Shown here: positions 15,164 through 23,594 of the stretch, piece after piece | How the letters are laid out: each line of letters starts with the position of its first letter | Position numbering within the stretch: the first letter of the stretch is position 1 | DNA from: Moorella sp. UBA4076 | Lineage (GTDB): Bacteria > Bacillota > DSM-521 > Neomoorellales > Neomoorellaceae | Direction: 5' to 3' | DNA length: 26,669 bases | Assembly: GCA_002383405.1 (NCBI GenBank) | Contig: DFYS01000102.1 | Span: 1 to 26,669, forward strand | Position numbers and translations under genes: made by a program | The notes under the pieces: generated by a model | Seen by the model: only the letters and a program-made list of their open reading frames with translations | Told to the model about the DNA's origin: nothing | Database searches by the model: none

Positions 15164-15225
15164 CAACATGTCCCGAAAAGTTTAAGGGTAATCCCCCATC
15201 TCATATCATATAAGGAGGAGAAGCC

Positions 15226-16509
15226 ATGTTTTGTTACCAGTGCGAGCAGACCGTCGGCGGCAGCGGCTGCACCAAAGTGGGTGTCTGCGGCAAAAACGAG
15301 GATATCGCCAGCCTGCAGGATACCATTATCATCAGCCTGAAAGGCGTCGCCGCTTATGCTTATCACGCCCGCGAGCTGGGCGCCGTCGATACCGAAGTAG
15401 ACGGTTTTATGCATGAGGCGCTGTTTACCACCCTGACGAACGTCGATTTTGACCTCAATCGTCACATAGAAACAGCCCTGAAGCTGGGCGCCATGAACCT
15501 CAAAGCCATGGAATTGCTGGACCGCGCCCACGTAGAGCGCTTTGGCGCCCCGGTACCGACGCCGGTCGCCACCGGCACCAAGGCCGGCCCCGGCATCCTC
15601 ATCACCGGCCACGACCTGCTCGATCTCTACGAGCTCCTGCGCCAGACGGAGGGCACGGGCATCAACGTCTATACCCACGGCGAGATGCTGCCGGCGCACG
15701 CCTATCCGGAGCTGCATAAGTTCCCTCACCTGGCCGGCAACTACGGCAGTGCCTGGCAGAACCAGAAAAAGGAGTTCGATGCCTTCCCCGGCGCTATCCT
15801 GGGGACCACCAACTGCGTCTTAATTCCCCGGGAGTCCTACCGGGAGCGGATGTTCACCTGCGGCATCGCCGGCCTGCCCGGAGTAACCCATATTAAGAAC
15901 CGTGACTTCACCCCGGTTATTGCAAAGGCCAAATCCCTGCCCTCCCTGGAGGAAAAAGCCGGCGGCGTGCTGACCACCGGTTTCCATCACCAGGCGGTCT
16001 TAGGGTTGGCCGATAAGATCATTGCGGCTGTTAAGGCCGGCAAGATCCGCCACTTCTTCCTGGTCGGCGGCTGCGACGGCGCCACACCCGGCCGCAACTA
16101 CTACACCGAGTTTGTGGAGAAGGTGCCCAAAGACTGCGTCGTCCTGACCCTGGGCTGCGGCAAATACCGCTTCAACCACCTGGACCTGGGGGATATTGAC
16201 GGCATCCCGCGGCTGCTGGATATGGGCCAGTGCAATAACGCTTACTCAGCCCTGCAGGTGGCCCTGGCCCTGGCCGCCGCCTTTAAGTGCAGTGTCAACG
16301 AACTGCCTTTGAGCATAGTTCTCTCCTGGTTTGAGCAGAAGGCCGTGGCCATCCTGCTGACCCTCCTCGACCTGGGGGTGCAGAACATCCGCATCGGCCC
16401 CAGCCTGCCGGCCTTCCTGACGCCTGGCGTCCTGAAGATCCTGCAGGAGAACTACAACCTGAAGCCCATCACCACACCGGAAGAGGATCTGCAGGAGATG
16501 CTGGGGTAA
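15226..16509 (+). CDS. hcp: Hybrid-cluster protein (hydroxylamine reductase type), short form
   Basis: Fe-S protein of nitrosative-stress defence, shown in other bacteria to reduce NO or hydroxylamine. The N-terminal Cys motif (Cys3, 6, 15, 21; CX2CX8CX5C) would hold the first cluster. Hybrid-cluster ligands can be placed at His129, Glu153, Cys197, Cys283, Cys311, Cys336 and Glu370; most spacings equal those of the Desulfovibrio protein (24, 44, 28, 25). At 427 residues it lacks about 115 residues of the helical bundle between the two parts, as in class III proteins of thermophiles and archaea. AAGGAGGAG precedes the ATG. It is monocistronic, with an activator-type site upstream and a terminator downstream. 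Confidence 0.95.
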   Translation: MFCYQCEQTVGGSGCTKVGVCGKNEDIASLQDTIIISLKGVAAYAYHARELGAVDTEVDGFMHEALFTTLTNVDFDLNRHIETALKLGAMNLKAMELLDRAHVERFGAPVPTPVATGTKAGPGILITGHDLLDLYELLRQTEGTGINVYTHGEMLPAHAYPELHKFPHLAGNYGSAWQNQKKEFDAFPGAILGTTNCVLIPRESYRERMFTCGIAGLPGVTHIKNRDFTPVIAKAKSLPSLEEKAGGVLTTGFHHQAVLGLADKIIAAVKAGKIRHFFLVGGCDGATPGRNYYTEFVEKVPKDCVVLTLGCGKYRFNHLDLGDIDGIPRLLDMGQCNNAYSALQVALALAAAFKCSVNELPLSIVLSWFEQKAVAILLTLLDLGVQNIRIGPSLPAFLTPGVLKILQENYNLKPITTPEEDLQEMLG

Positions 16510-16546
16510 ACTACAGTTCAGACTTGCCCGCCAGGGGTAGCATGAC

Positions 16547-16583
16547 AACCGCCACGCGATTGCCGCGCGGCGGTTTATTTTTT
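16547..16583 (+). terminator. Intrinsic terminator of hcp
   Basis: AACCGCC pairs with GGCGGTT, with an inner CGCG/CGCG stem, followed by TATTTTTTG. It lies about 40 nt after the hcp stop. Confidence 0.9.
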
Positions 16584-16673
16584 GTTGGATTCTCAAGCTA
16601 ATGCCAGGGTGAACTCGACCTTTTGTTAATTTTAATTGAGTGATCGCGAGATATCAAATTCAGATTCATTTCA

Positions 16674-16682
16674 TGGTATAAT
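16674..16682 (+). promoter_or_regulatory. Extended -10 promoter of the small-gene pair
   Basis: TGGTATAAT is a perfect extended -10 (TG-N-TATAAT) 31 nt before the first start codon. The -35 region is poor, as is common with extended -10 promoters. Confidence 0.6.
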
Positions 16683-16713
16683 GGATAGCATCAAGGTAAA
16701 AGGGAAATGATTA

Positions 16714-17025
16714 ATGGATATAGTAACTTCTATAAATCGTATACCTGTTCGCCTTCCTGCGGAACGCTGGTTACATATCGTTGAGGGTCATCCTGAACTT
16801 GCCGGTTACTATCATGATGTACTGGGAACGGTAGCATGGCCCGAATTTATAGTTAAGGGTGAGAAAGATGAATTACTTGCGATAACAACTGTCACTAAAG
16901 GAAAGTACCTTGTAGTTGTGTATAGGGAAGCATCTTCAATTGATGGGTTTGTTATTACGGCATTTCTTACCAGGCGAATACGTCAAATTGAACGGAGGGA
17001 ATTAATATGGAAAAGGCAGATGTAA
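16714..17025 (+). CDS. Putative BECR-fold nuclease-like toxin
   Basis: A 103-residue protein with RLPAERWLHIVEGHPELAGY near residues 13-32 and KYLVVVYREASSIDGFVITAFLTRRI near 63-88. A conserved Arg/His pair followed by an HPEL motif and a C-terminal DGFVITAFLT strand is the pattern of small phage-barnase/EndoU/colicin/RelE-like (PBECR or DUF4258-like) proteins. I assign it by pattern only. AAGGGAA is 8 nt ahead of the ATG. It overlaps the next gene by 19 nt, a typical toxin-antitoxin layout. The region is clearly AT-richer than hcp and DUF763 on either side. Confidence 0.6.
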   Translation: MDIVTSINRIPVRLPAERWLHIVEGHPELAGYYHDVLGTVAWPEFIVKGEKDELLAITTVTKGKYLVVVYREASSIDGFVITAFLTRRIRQIERRELIWKRQM

Positions 17026-17240
17026 TGGGTTTAATGCAGGCTATTCCCTACCTGACAAGAATACCAGTAAACCACTTGTGGGTTGATTACGATAGGGAGG
17101 CCGATGTTTTATATATTACTTTTAGCAGGGAACCGGCGGATGATACTGAAATTGGTGATGAGAATATTCTCTTCCGTTATAAGGGGGACACACTGGTCGG
17201 TATAACTATTATCGAGGCCAGTAAACGATTGAATCCCTGA
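17007..17240 (+). CDS. DUF2283 protein, possible antitoxin
   Basis: A 77-residue protein matching DUF2283: WVDYDREADVLYITFSRE, then ILFRYKGDTLVGITIIEASKRL. Proteins of this family are often encoded next to small DUF4258/BECR-type genes; an antitoxin role is a prediction. Its start lies inside the upstream gene, and GGAGGGAATT is just ahead of the ATG at 17007. The gene ends 12 nt from the convergent DUF763 gene with no terminator seen between them. Confidence 0.75.
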   Translation: MEKADVMGLMQAIPYLTRIPVNHLWVDYDREADVLYITFSREPADDTEIGDENILFRYKGDTLVGITIIEASKRLNP

Positions 17241-17252
17241 AGGCAATCTCAA

Positions 17253-18365
17253 CTACTGTCCAGCTGGTAATAAATCGGTCTCATTGCTGACGAAATTACC
17301 CAATCGCCTTAAAGCCTGCATCCTGTCGCTATGGCCGATTTTGGCCGCCGCCAGGGCCTGTTCCAGGACGGCGATGGAGCGGTCGTAGACCTGACGGTCG
17401 ACCGGGTAGGGGTGACCGTCTTTGCCCCCGTGGCCGAAGCTGTAGCGAACCGGGTCACGGAAGCTGGCTGCAGCGCCGTAGGCCACTTCGGCCACCATGG
17501 CCAGGGCGCGGATGGTCTTCGGCCCCACGCCTTCCACCCCCAGGACGGCAGCAAAATCCCGCGGCTGGATATCATAAACCTTGAGCAAAGCCTTGTTTAG
17601 ATAACTCGCCCGGGGCACGTCATGGCGCCATGGCAGGGCCAGGTCGGGCAGGCCCGCTTCCAGGATACGATTAAACTCCGCCACAACCTTATGCGGGGGC
17701 TGCTGCCCCAGCTCGGTCACCACCTGCCGCGAGGCCTGGCTTTCCCCGGCTACCATGTTGAGGGCCGTTTCTTTGGTGTCACAGCAAATGGCGGCATGGG
17801 GTTCACAGACGAAATCCTGCACTCCTTCGCTCAACCAGTGATAGCGCCGGGCCATCCGGCTGGTTTCATTCATCCCCTGTTGCACCACGGCCCAGCGGCC
17901 GTCAAACGTGAAGCAAAAGACGTGGTGGTAGAGCTGGTAGCCGTCCTGGAGGGCGGTGTTATCAACCTTGGCGGCCATGCGGCTGGCATAGACCAGTTCC
18001 CCCGGCTGCAGGGAGGTAAGGGCCAGCCGGTCGGCCGCCGTTGCGATCTCCCGTGGCGTCTGGCGGGAGGTACGGCCCTTGCCGCCGGCAATGACCAGGC
18101 CCAGGTCCTTCTCCCGGCCGCGCAAACCCTCTTTGAGGGCACCGCACAGGGTGGTAGTTAAACCCGAGGAATGCCAGTCAAAACCAAGGACACAGCCAAA
18201 TGCCTGGAACCAGTAGGGGTCGCTCAGGCGTCGCAAAACCTCGGCCGGGCCGAACTCGCGGGCGATTACCTCCAGGATGGCCGGTCCCAGGCGCTGCATG
18301 CGTTCAAAAAGCCAGGGCGGGCAGTGGCCGCCGTGGAGGGGCAAACTGGCTGTACCGGTACGCAT
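17253..18365 (-). CDS. DUF763 domain protein
   Basis: A 370-residue protein starting MRTGTASLPLHGGHCPPWLFERM, the conserved DUF763 opening, with FDWHSSGLTTTLCGALKEGL, the central VQQGMNETSRMARRYHW and VLGVEGVGPKTIRALAMVAEV. The last segment looks like a helix-hairpin-helix DNA-binding motif (GVEGVGPKT near residues 265-273). The family is common in archaea and thermophilic bacteria and has no established function; DNA metabolism is a reasonable inference from the motif. It follows dnaB with a 71-nt gap on the same strand. Confidence 0.88.
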   Translation of the reverse strand: MRTGTASLPLHGGHCPPWLFERMQRLGPAILEVIAREFGPAEVLRRLSDPYWFQAFGCVLGFDWHSSGLTTTLCGALKEGLRGREKDLGLVIAGGKGRTSRQTPREIATAADRLALTSLQPGELVYASRMAAKVDNTALQDGYQLYHHVFCFTFDGRWAVVQQGMNETSRMARRYHWLSEGVQDFVCEPHAAICCDTKETALNMVAGESQASRQVVTELGQQPPHKVVAEFNRILEAGLPDLALPWRHDVPRASYLNKALLKVYDIQPRDFAAVLGVEGVGPKTIRALAMVAEVAYGAAASFRDPVRYSFGHGGKDGHPYPVDRQVYDRSIAVLEQALAAAKIGHSDRMQALRRLGNFVSNETDLLPAGQ

Positions 18366-18436
18366 CGATGCTACCTGCCTTAACCTTATTTTCCCGCCAA
18401 TATCCCCGTTAGAGCCTTTTCATAAACCGCACTTCA

Positions 18437-19774
18437 TTACCCCCCTGCCGGCTCCGGGGCCAGGTCGACGAACTTGGTGAATTCCGGCAGAAAAGCCATT
18501 TCCACCATCCCTACCGGGCCGTTGCGATGCTTGGCCACAATTACCTCGGCGATGCCCTTTCTCTCGGTGTCAGGGTCATAATACTGCGGCCGGTAGAGGA
18601 AGATAATCACGTCGGCGTCGGCTTCGATAGCGCCGCTTTCCAGCAGGTCGGCCATGACCGGGCGCTTATCCTGGCGCTGCTCGACACCCCGGTTCAGCTG
18701 GGAAAGGACCATCACCGGTACATTTAACTCCCGCGCCAGGGACTTCATGGCGCGGGAGAGGAGGGCAATCTCCTGCTGGCGGCTGTCGACCCGACGGTGC
18801 GCCTGCATCAGCTGCAGGTAGTCAACCATCACCAGGCCCAGGCCGCTTTCCGCCTGCAGGCGCCGCGCTTTGGCCCGCACCTCCAGGGCCGAGATGGCCG
18901 GCGTATCATCAATATAGATGGGGGCCTCCCCCAGGATACCGGCGGCGTTGACCAAACGCGCCCAGTCGTCTTCGCTTAAAAAGCCCGTCCGCAGGCGATG
19001 CTGTTCAACCATGGCTTCGGCGGCCAGCAGCCGCTGCACCAGCTGGTCGCGCGACATCTCCAGGCTGAAGATAGCCACTGGCAGCTTTTGTTTGACTGCT
19101 ACCTGCTGGGCGATATTCAGGCAAAAAGAGGTCTTGCCCATCCCCGGCCGGGCGGCGCAGATGATAAGGTCAGAGGGTTGCAGGCCGGAAAGAAGGCGGT
19201 CCAGGTCATGAAAGGTGGGCACGCCGGTAACTTCACCTTTATGGGCACTCAAACGCTCCAGCTGGGCAAAGGTTTGCAGCAGGACATCTTTGATCAGCAC
19301 AAAACCGCTGCGGCGGCGGCCGCCGGCCACTTCAAAGACCAGGCGCTCGGCCTCATCGAGGATCTGGTCCACTTCCCCCGCTTCGCTTAAAGCCAGTTCG
19401 GTAATGCGACCGGCGGCCTGCACCAGCGCCCGTAAGGTCGCCTTTTGCGCTACCAGGCGGGCGTAATAAGCGGCATTGGCTACGCTGGGTACATCGCCCG
19501 TCAGCGAGGTAAGGTAGGCCGCCCCGCCGACGATCTCCAGCTGGCCCTGGCGGCGCAGCTCCTCCGTCACCGTCAGCAGGTCGACGGCTTCGCTGCGCTC
19601 ATTGAGGTCGAGGATGGCCCGGTAAACGAGGCGGTGGGCTTCGCGGTAGAAATCCTCAACTTTAAGGATTTCCAGGGCGTTCAGTAACGCCTCCCGGTCC
19701 AGCATCATCGCCCCCAGGACCGACTGTTCGGCCTCCAGGCTCTGGGGCGGGAGCTTTTCCATTACGACAGCCAT
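18437..19774 (-). CDS. dnaB: Replicative DNA helicase DnaB/DnaC
   Basis: Hexameric 5'-3' helicase of the replication fork. The 445-residue protein has the N-terminal DnaB domain (PPQSLEAEQSVLGAMM), the RecA-like core with Walker A ARPGMGKTS (about 208-216), IFSLEMSRDQLVQRLL, Walker B LVMVDYLQLM, and LSQLNRGVEQRQDKRPVMADLLESGAIEADADVI with the arginine finger region. The length is normal. It starts 3 nt after the lonC stop, so it is part of the rplI-lonC-dnaB transcript. Confidence 0.97.
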   Translation of the reverse strand: MAVVMEKLPPQSLEAEQSVLGAMMLDREALLNALEILKVEDFYREAHRLVYRAILDLNERSEAVDLLTVTEELRRQGQLEIVGGAAYLTSLTGDVPSVANAAYYARLVAQKATLRALVQAAGRITELALSEAGEVDQILDEAERLVFEVAGGRRRSGFVLIKDVLLQTFAQLERLSAHKGEVTGVPTFHDLDRLLSGLQPSDLIICAARPGMGKTSFCLNIAQQVAVKQKLPVAIFSLEMSRDQLVQRLLAAEAMVEQHRLRTGFLSEDDWARLVNAAGILGEAPIYIDDTPAISALEVRAKARRLQAESGLGLVMVDYLQLMQAHRRVDSRQQEIALLSRAMKSLARELNVPVMVLSQLNRGVEQRQDKRPVMADLLESGAIEADADVIIFLYRPQYYDPDTERKGIAEVIVAKHRNGPVGMVEMAFLPEFTKFVDLAPEPAGG

Positions 19775-19777
19775 GGC

Positions 19778-21742
19778 TCAGGCACCTACCCGCGACCGCC
19801 GCCGGCTTTTAGCCCGCGCCGGCGCCGGCATCAGGTAATCCAGGGCTTCCGCGACCGTGGCTACAGGCTGGACGGTAATCCCCTTCAGGCCGGCCGGTAT
19901 CTCGCCGGAATTTTCCGCCGGGATTAACACCATCTTCATCCCCGCTTGCTTGGCGCCGTAGATTTTCTCCAGCACCCCGCCTACCGGCTTGACTTTCCCC
20001 TGAATGGATATCTCCCCGGTGACAGCAACGTCCTGACGTACCGGCCGCTCCTGGATAGCGCTGATAATGGCGGCGATAATAGCCAGGCCGGCCGAAGGGC
20101 CGTCAATATTCGCCCCGCCGACAATATTGACGTGGACGTCGTAGTTGTAAATGTCCTCACCCGTCAGGAGGCGGAATACCGCCGCCGCATTAAAGACGGA
20201 ATCGCGGGCCATGCTGCCGGCTGTCTCATTAAAGCGAATACTCCCTTTGCCCGCTTCGCGGGCCGGGAAAGCCACGGCCTCAATCTCCAGCACCGAACCG
20301 ACAAACCCGGCTACAGCCAGGCCGGGTGTCCGGCCCACCTCCGGGGTTTCCCGGGCTTTGACGATCGCGTAAGGGGTCAGGCGGGCGCTCCTTAAAACTT
20401 GCCTGACATTATCCACAGTGATCAAGCGGCGGCGGCGTCCCTTCTTGCTTTGCTGCTGGTAAAGGCTAAGGCCGTAGGCCTCGGCGAGGATATTGATCGC
20501 CTTGCGGCCTTCAATGGTATATTCGGCGACCACTTCCGGCACCGCCGGTTCCAGCTTGACCCCCAGCCTGGCGGCGGCTTCTTTGACGATGGTCTGGATA
20601 TGAGACGGCGTCAGCGGTTCAAAAAATACCTCGGCGCAACGGGAGCGCAACGCCGAATTCAGATCCTCCGGCTCCCGGGTGGTGGCCCCGATGAGGATAA
20701 AATCGGCCGGTGCCCCTTCCTTGAAAAGCTTTTTGATATACTTGGGTACGCTTTTGTCGCCGGGGTCATAGTAAGAGGAATCAAACTCCACCCGCTTATC
20801 CTCAAGGACCTTTAAGAGCTTGTTGAGAAGCAGGGGGTCCATTTCGCCGATCTCGTCAATAAAGAGGATGCCGCCGTGGGCCTCCGTCACCAGCCCCAGC
20901 TTGGGTTCCGGCACGCCGCTCTCGGCCAGCTCCCGCCGCGCCCCCTGGTAAATGGGGTCATGGACCGACCCCAGCAGGGGATTGGTCACTTCGCGGGGGT
21001 CCCAGCGCAGGGTGGTTCCATCCACTTCGACAAAAGGCGCCCTGGATTTAAATGGTGAGCTGCTTATTTTTTTAGCCTCTGCCAGAGCCAGGCGGGCTGC
21101 CGTCGTTTTCCCCACCCCCGGCGGGCCATAGATAATCATATGCTGGGGAAAGGGCGAGGCGAGTTTGGCCAGCATCGCCTGCACCCCCTGCTCCTGGCCG
21201 ACGATCTCCTCCAGGTGTTGCGGGCGCAGGGCTTCCAGGGCCGTCCGCGAGAGAGTGGTCTGGGACATCTTTTCCAGAATAGCCAGTTTTTTGAGGGTCT
21301 GGGCGTTTTCCAGCCCGCTGCTTTCCTTGAGCACCTGGCGGCGAATCTCCTGGATATATTGCTCGTGGCGCTCCTGCATCCTGTCGGTAATGCGCTGCTC
21401 CAGTTTCTCCTCCACTGAACGCCGGGCGATATAATCAGCAATCTCTTCCTGCAGGGCTACCAGAACCTGGGGAATTTCATCTTCTGCCGGTACATTGTTA
21501 ATCGTCGGGTCCTCGTAAATCAACTTCTCCAGGGCCAGCACCCGCGCCGCCAGATCGTCGGAACGCATCAAATCCAGCGCTTCCAGCTTGCTGGCCCGCA
21601 GGATCACTTTATCCGTACCGTAAATATCGCATAAAACGCCGTATAAAGCCGCCACCGCGCGATCCAGTACATGATCGTCGCTGCTCAGAATGGGTAAAAC
21701 GTCTTTATCAGGATTAATTGCCTGGATTTTACTTTTAGCCAT
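19778..21742 (-). CDS. lonC: LonC-type ATP-dependent protease
   Basis: A 654-residue Lon-family protease lacking the usual N-terminal substrate domain. The order is: N-terminal helical/coiled-coil region (1-170), AAA+ module with Walker A GPPGVGKT (206-213) and Walker B LFIDE (293-297), ALRSRCAE sensor/arginine region (about 364-371), and a C-terminal S16 protease domain. The catalytic dyad is Ser550 (DGPSAG) and Lys593, 43 residues apart, the spacing of E. coli Lon. Walker motifs look intact, unlike LonC proteins described with degenerate ATPase motifs. The start overlaps the end of rplI by 8 nt. Placement between rplI and dnaB is usual in this bacterial group. Confidence 0.93.
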   Translation of the reverse strand: MAKSKIQAINPDKDVLPILSSDDHVLDRAVAALYGVLCDIYGTDKVILRASKLEALDLMRSDDLAARVLALEKLIYEDPTINNVPAEDEIPQVLVALQEEIADYIARRSVEEKLEQRITDRMQERHEQYIQEIRRQVLKESSGLENAQTLKKLAILEKMSQTTLSRTALEALRPQHLEEIVGQEQGVQAMLAKLASPFPQHMIIYGPPGVGKTTAARLALAEAKKISSSPFKSRAPFVEVDGTTLRWDPREVTNPLLGSVHDPIYQGARRELAESGVPEPKLGLVTEAHGGILFIDEIGEMDPLLLNKLLKVLEDKRVEFDSSYYDPGDKSVPKYIKKLFKEGAPADFILIGATTREPEDLNSALRSRCAEVFFEPLTPSHIQTIVKEAAARLGVKLEPAVPEVVAEYTIEGRKAINILAEAYGLSLYQQQSKKGRRRRLITVDNVRQVLRSARLTPYAIVKARETPEVGRTPGLAVAGFVGSVLEIEAVAFPAREAGKGSIRFNETAGSMARDSVFNAAAVFRLLTGEDIYNYDVHVNIVGGANIDGPSAGLAIIAAIISAIQERPVRQDVAVTGEISIQGKVKPVGGVLEKIYGAKQAGMKMVLIPAENSGEIPAGLKGITVQPVATVAEALDYLMPAPARAKSRRRSRVGA

Positions 21743-22199
21743 TGCTCTGACTCCCTTCCGCTATCACCTGTACCCGCAGGCGCGCCTGGACCTCCGGATG
21801 CAGTTTCAGGATCACTTCATAGTTGCCCAGGGCTTTGATCGGCTCTTCCAGATCTATTTTACGCTTATCGATATTGATCTGGAAAGTGCTTTTAATTGCC
21901 CGGGCTATTTCTTTATTGGTAACGGAACCAAATAGTTTGCCCTGGTCCCCGGCGCGGGTGGTCACCTGGACTGTAGCGCCGTTGATCCGGCCGGCCTGGT
22001 GCCGCGCCTGCGCCAGCACCTGGTTCTTTTTCTCCTGCCGGCGTTGCTCTTCCCGGCTCAGTTCCTTCATCCGTCCGGAGGTGGCTTCCATGGCCAGGCC
22101 GCGGGGAAACAGGTAATTGCGGGCATAGCCCTCGGCTACTTCCACCACAGCCCCCCGGTTGCCGAGCTTGGCGACATCGGCAGTTAAAATAACCTTCAT
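21735..22199 (-). CDS. rplI: Ribosomal protein L9
   Basis: Large-subunit protein of 154 residues. It has the signature N-terminal globular domain MKVILTADVAKLGNRGAVVEVAEGYARNYLFPRGLA, the long connecting helix (about 40-75, Glu/Arg/Gln rich), and the C-terminal RNA-binding domain (GKLFGSVTNKEIARAI). It is the first of the overlapping rplI-lonC-dnaB genes and starts 4 nt after the DUF2232 stop. Confidence 0.97.
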   Translation of the reverse strand: MKVILTADVAKLGNRGAVVEVAEGYARNYLFPRGLAMEATSGRMKELSREEQRRQEKKNQVLAQARHQAGRINGATVQVTTRAGDQGKLFGSVTNKEIARAIKSTFQINIDKRKIDLEEPIKALGNYEVILKLHPEVQARLRVQVIAEGSQSNG

Positions 22200-22203
22200 A
22201 ACC

Positions 22204-23193
22204 TCACTCTCCTTTACCCGCCGGCGGCTGCAGGCGCCGGCGGTAGCTTAAAAAAGGGTCGAATAAACCCACTGCTACCAGGGCCGTACACGCCACCGGC
22301 AGATTGAGCAGGGCAAAGACAGCAAGTGCCGCCTTGAGAAAAGATGCTATTTTCCAGTGGTAGAATATAAAGCTTACGGCTGCCAGGCCGTTCCCCGCCA
22401 GAAGGGGCAGGTAGACATAGAGGATGTTCACCCCGGCCCGGCTGGCCAAATCCAGCCCGTAATAGTCCCCCAGCTGCCACAGGCCCAGCCCGGCAATCAC
22501 CCCCCAGATGAAATACCAGGGCAGCTGCCAGTAGCGGAAAGGGGGTAATTGTCTGTTGGCAAGGCCCAGGCGCTGCAGGATTTTGGCCGCTACCAGGTAG
22601 TTGACAAAAGCAGCCAGGATGGCCGCGGAGATGAGAATGCCAGGCAACAGCAGCCGCAGTAAATCGATCATACCGGCAAAGGTGGCTTGCAGCTGCTCCA
22701 GGGTCATTCCCTGGCCGCCCATGTGCTCCAGCATCCCCGTGCGATGGTAGAAATCCATCGTATAATTTACGGCCGCTTCAAACTCCTGCAGCAGCCCTCC
22801 CAGGGGTAACCCGGTCAACCAGGAAGTTAGCCCCAGGTTCAGCAGCAGGGACAGCAGGGAAACAATCGCTCCTGCCGCCAGGATAGGCCCGGGGCGGGCG
22901 TTGTTCTTAAAAAGGTAACCGTAAACGAGCCCCAGAGCGGCAAACTGGCTGAACAACAAGGCCCCATTTATCGGCCCGGTGAAAAAGGATATCGCCAGGC
23001 CGGCAACAAATGTAGCCATTATACCCAGGCGCAAGTCACGCCGGACGATGAGGACGACAATGGGGACCGTCCAGATAATATTGGTCAGTACCTGCAAAAA
23101 GGGGATAAAATAGCCGGTGAGCACCAGCACCACCGTCAGGGCCGCCATGAGGGCCCCTTCGGCCAGGGCTGCTACCCTGCCTTCGCTCTGCAT
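22204..23193 (-). CDS. DUF2232 (YybS-like) membrane protein
   Basis: A hydrophobic protein of 329 residues with about eight membrane segments, starting QSEGRVAALAEGALMAALTVVL as in the YybS family. Its place between rpsR and rplI is the same as yybS in Bacillus. The function is unknown. I favour the ATG at 23193, with GGTGAT 6 nt ahead, over the longer frame from 23235, whose ATG has only an adjacent AGGA. In many Firmicutes the c-di-AMP phosphodiesterase gene gdpP lies next; here rplI follows directly. Confidence 0.85.
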   Translation of the reverse strand: MQSEGRVAALAEGALMAALTVVLVLTGYFIPFLQVLTNIIWTVPIVVLIVRRDLRLGIMATFVAGLAISFFTGPINGALLFSQFAALGLVYGYLFKNNARPGPILAAGAIVSLLSLLLNLGLTSWLTGLPLGGLLQEFEAAVNYTMDFYHRTGMLEHMGGQGMTLEQLQATFAGMIDLLRLLLPGILISAAILAAFVNYLVAAKILQRLGLANRQLPPFRYWQLPWYFIWGVIAGLGLWQLGDYYGLDLASRAGVNILYVYLPLLAGNGLAAVSFIFYHWKIASFLKAALAVFALLNLPVACTALVAVGLFDPFLSYRRRLQPPAGKGE

Positions 23194-23292
23194 TGCCTTA
23201 TCACCCAAATCAAGCCGGTTGCTATGCCGGTTCATTCCTGGCGGTCTTTAATACTATTCGCCGGCGCAGGCTACTTTACCTGCCGGGAATAT

Positions 23293-23320
23293 GAAAAAGA
23301 GGGAGTGACCAGGCTCCCTC
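23293..23320 (-). terminator. Intrinsic terminator between rpsR and DUF2232
   Basis: A perfect 7-bp stem GAGGGAG/CTCCCTC with an 8-nt loop is followed on the minus strand by TTTTTC. It lies about 275 nt after rpsR and 100 nt before the DUF2232 start. Confidence 0.85.
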
Positions 23321-23594
23321 ATCCTCTCTGCACCCATTCGCGTGGTATCCGTCAACTATCATCCCCGGCTTTCTGCATCTTCATCTTTTCGCCACGGTGA
23401 TAGCTGACCGCTATGGCTATTAGTTAAGCTGTTTTGTGACTGCCTGGCTTCTTTCTTACGGTCGGCTATATAGCAATAGCCGGGGAAAACCGTCCAAAGG
23501 CCGGCCAGGTTCGTGACCCTGACGACAGGTAGCGCTCCGGGATAGTTTGGAAGATGGTGACCCGGACAGTTACGCTATTTTAAACTATACACAG
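23321..23594 (-). other. Folded non-coding stretch after rpsR
   Basis: There is no gene here, but nested complementary segments are visible on the minus strand: CCTGGC/GCCAGG enclosing ACGGT/ACCGT enclosing CGGCTAT/ATAGCCG (about 23424-23507), then an 11-nt arm pair GTCAGCTATCA/TGATAGTTGAC with one G-T pair, whose loop contains CGTGG able to pair with CCACG beyond the stem. The terminator at 23293-23320 follows. I could not match it to a known riboswitch. Confidence 0.45.

Noticed and set aside
23321..23594. A c-di-AMP (ydaO-type) riboswitch upstream of DUF2232
   Set aside because: One short piece resembles the CAGCUAAC element, but it has an extra base and the other conserved blocks of the aptamer cannot be placed.
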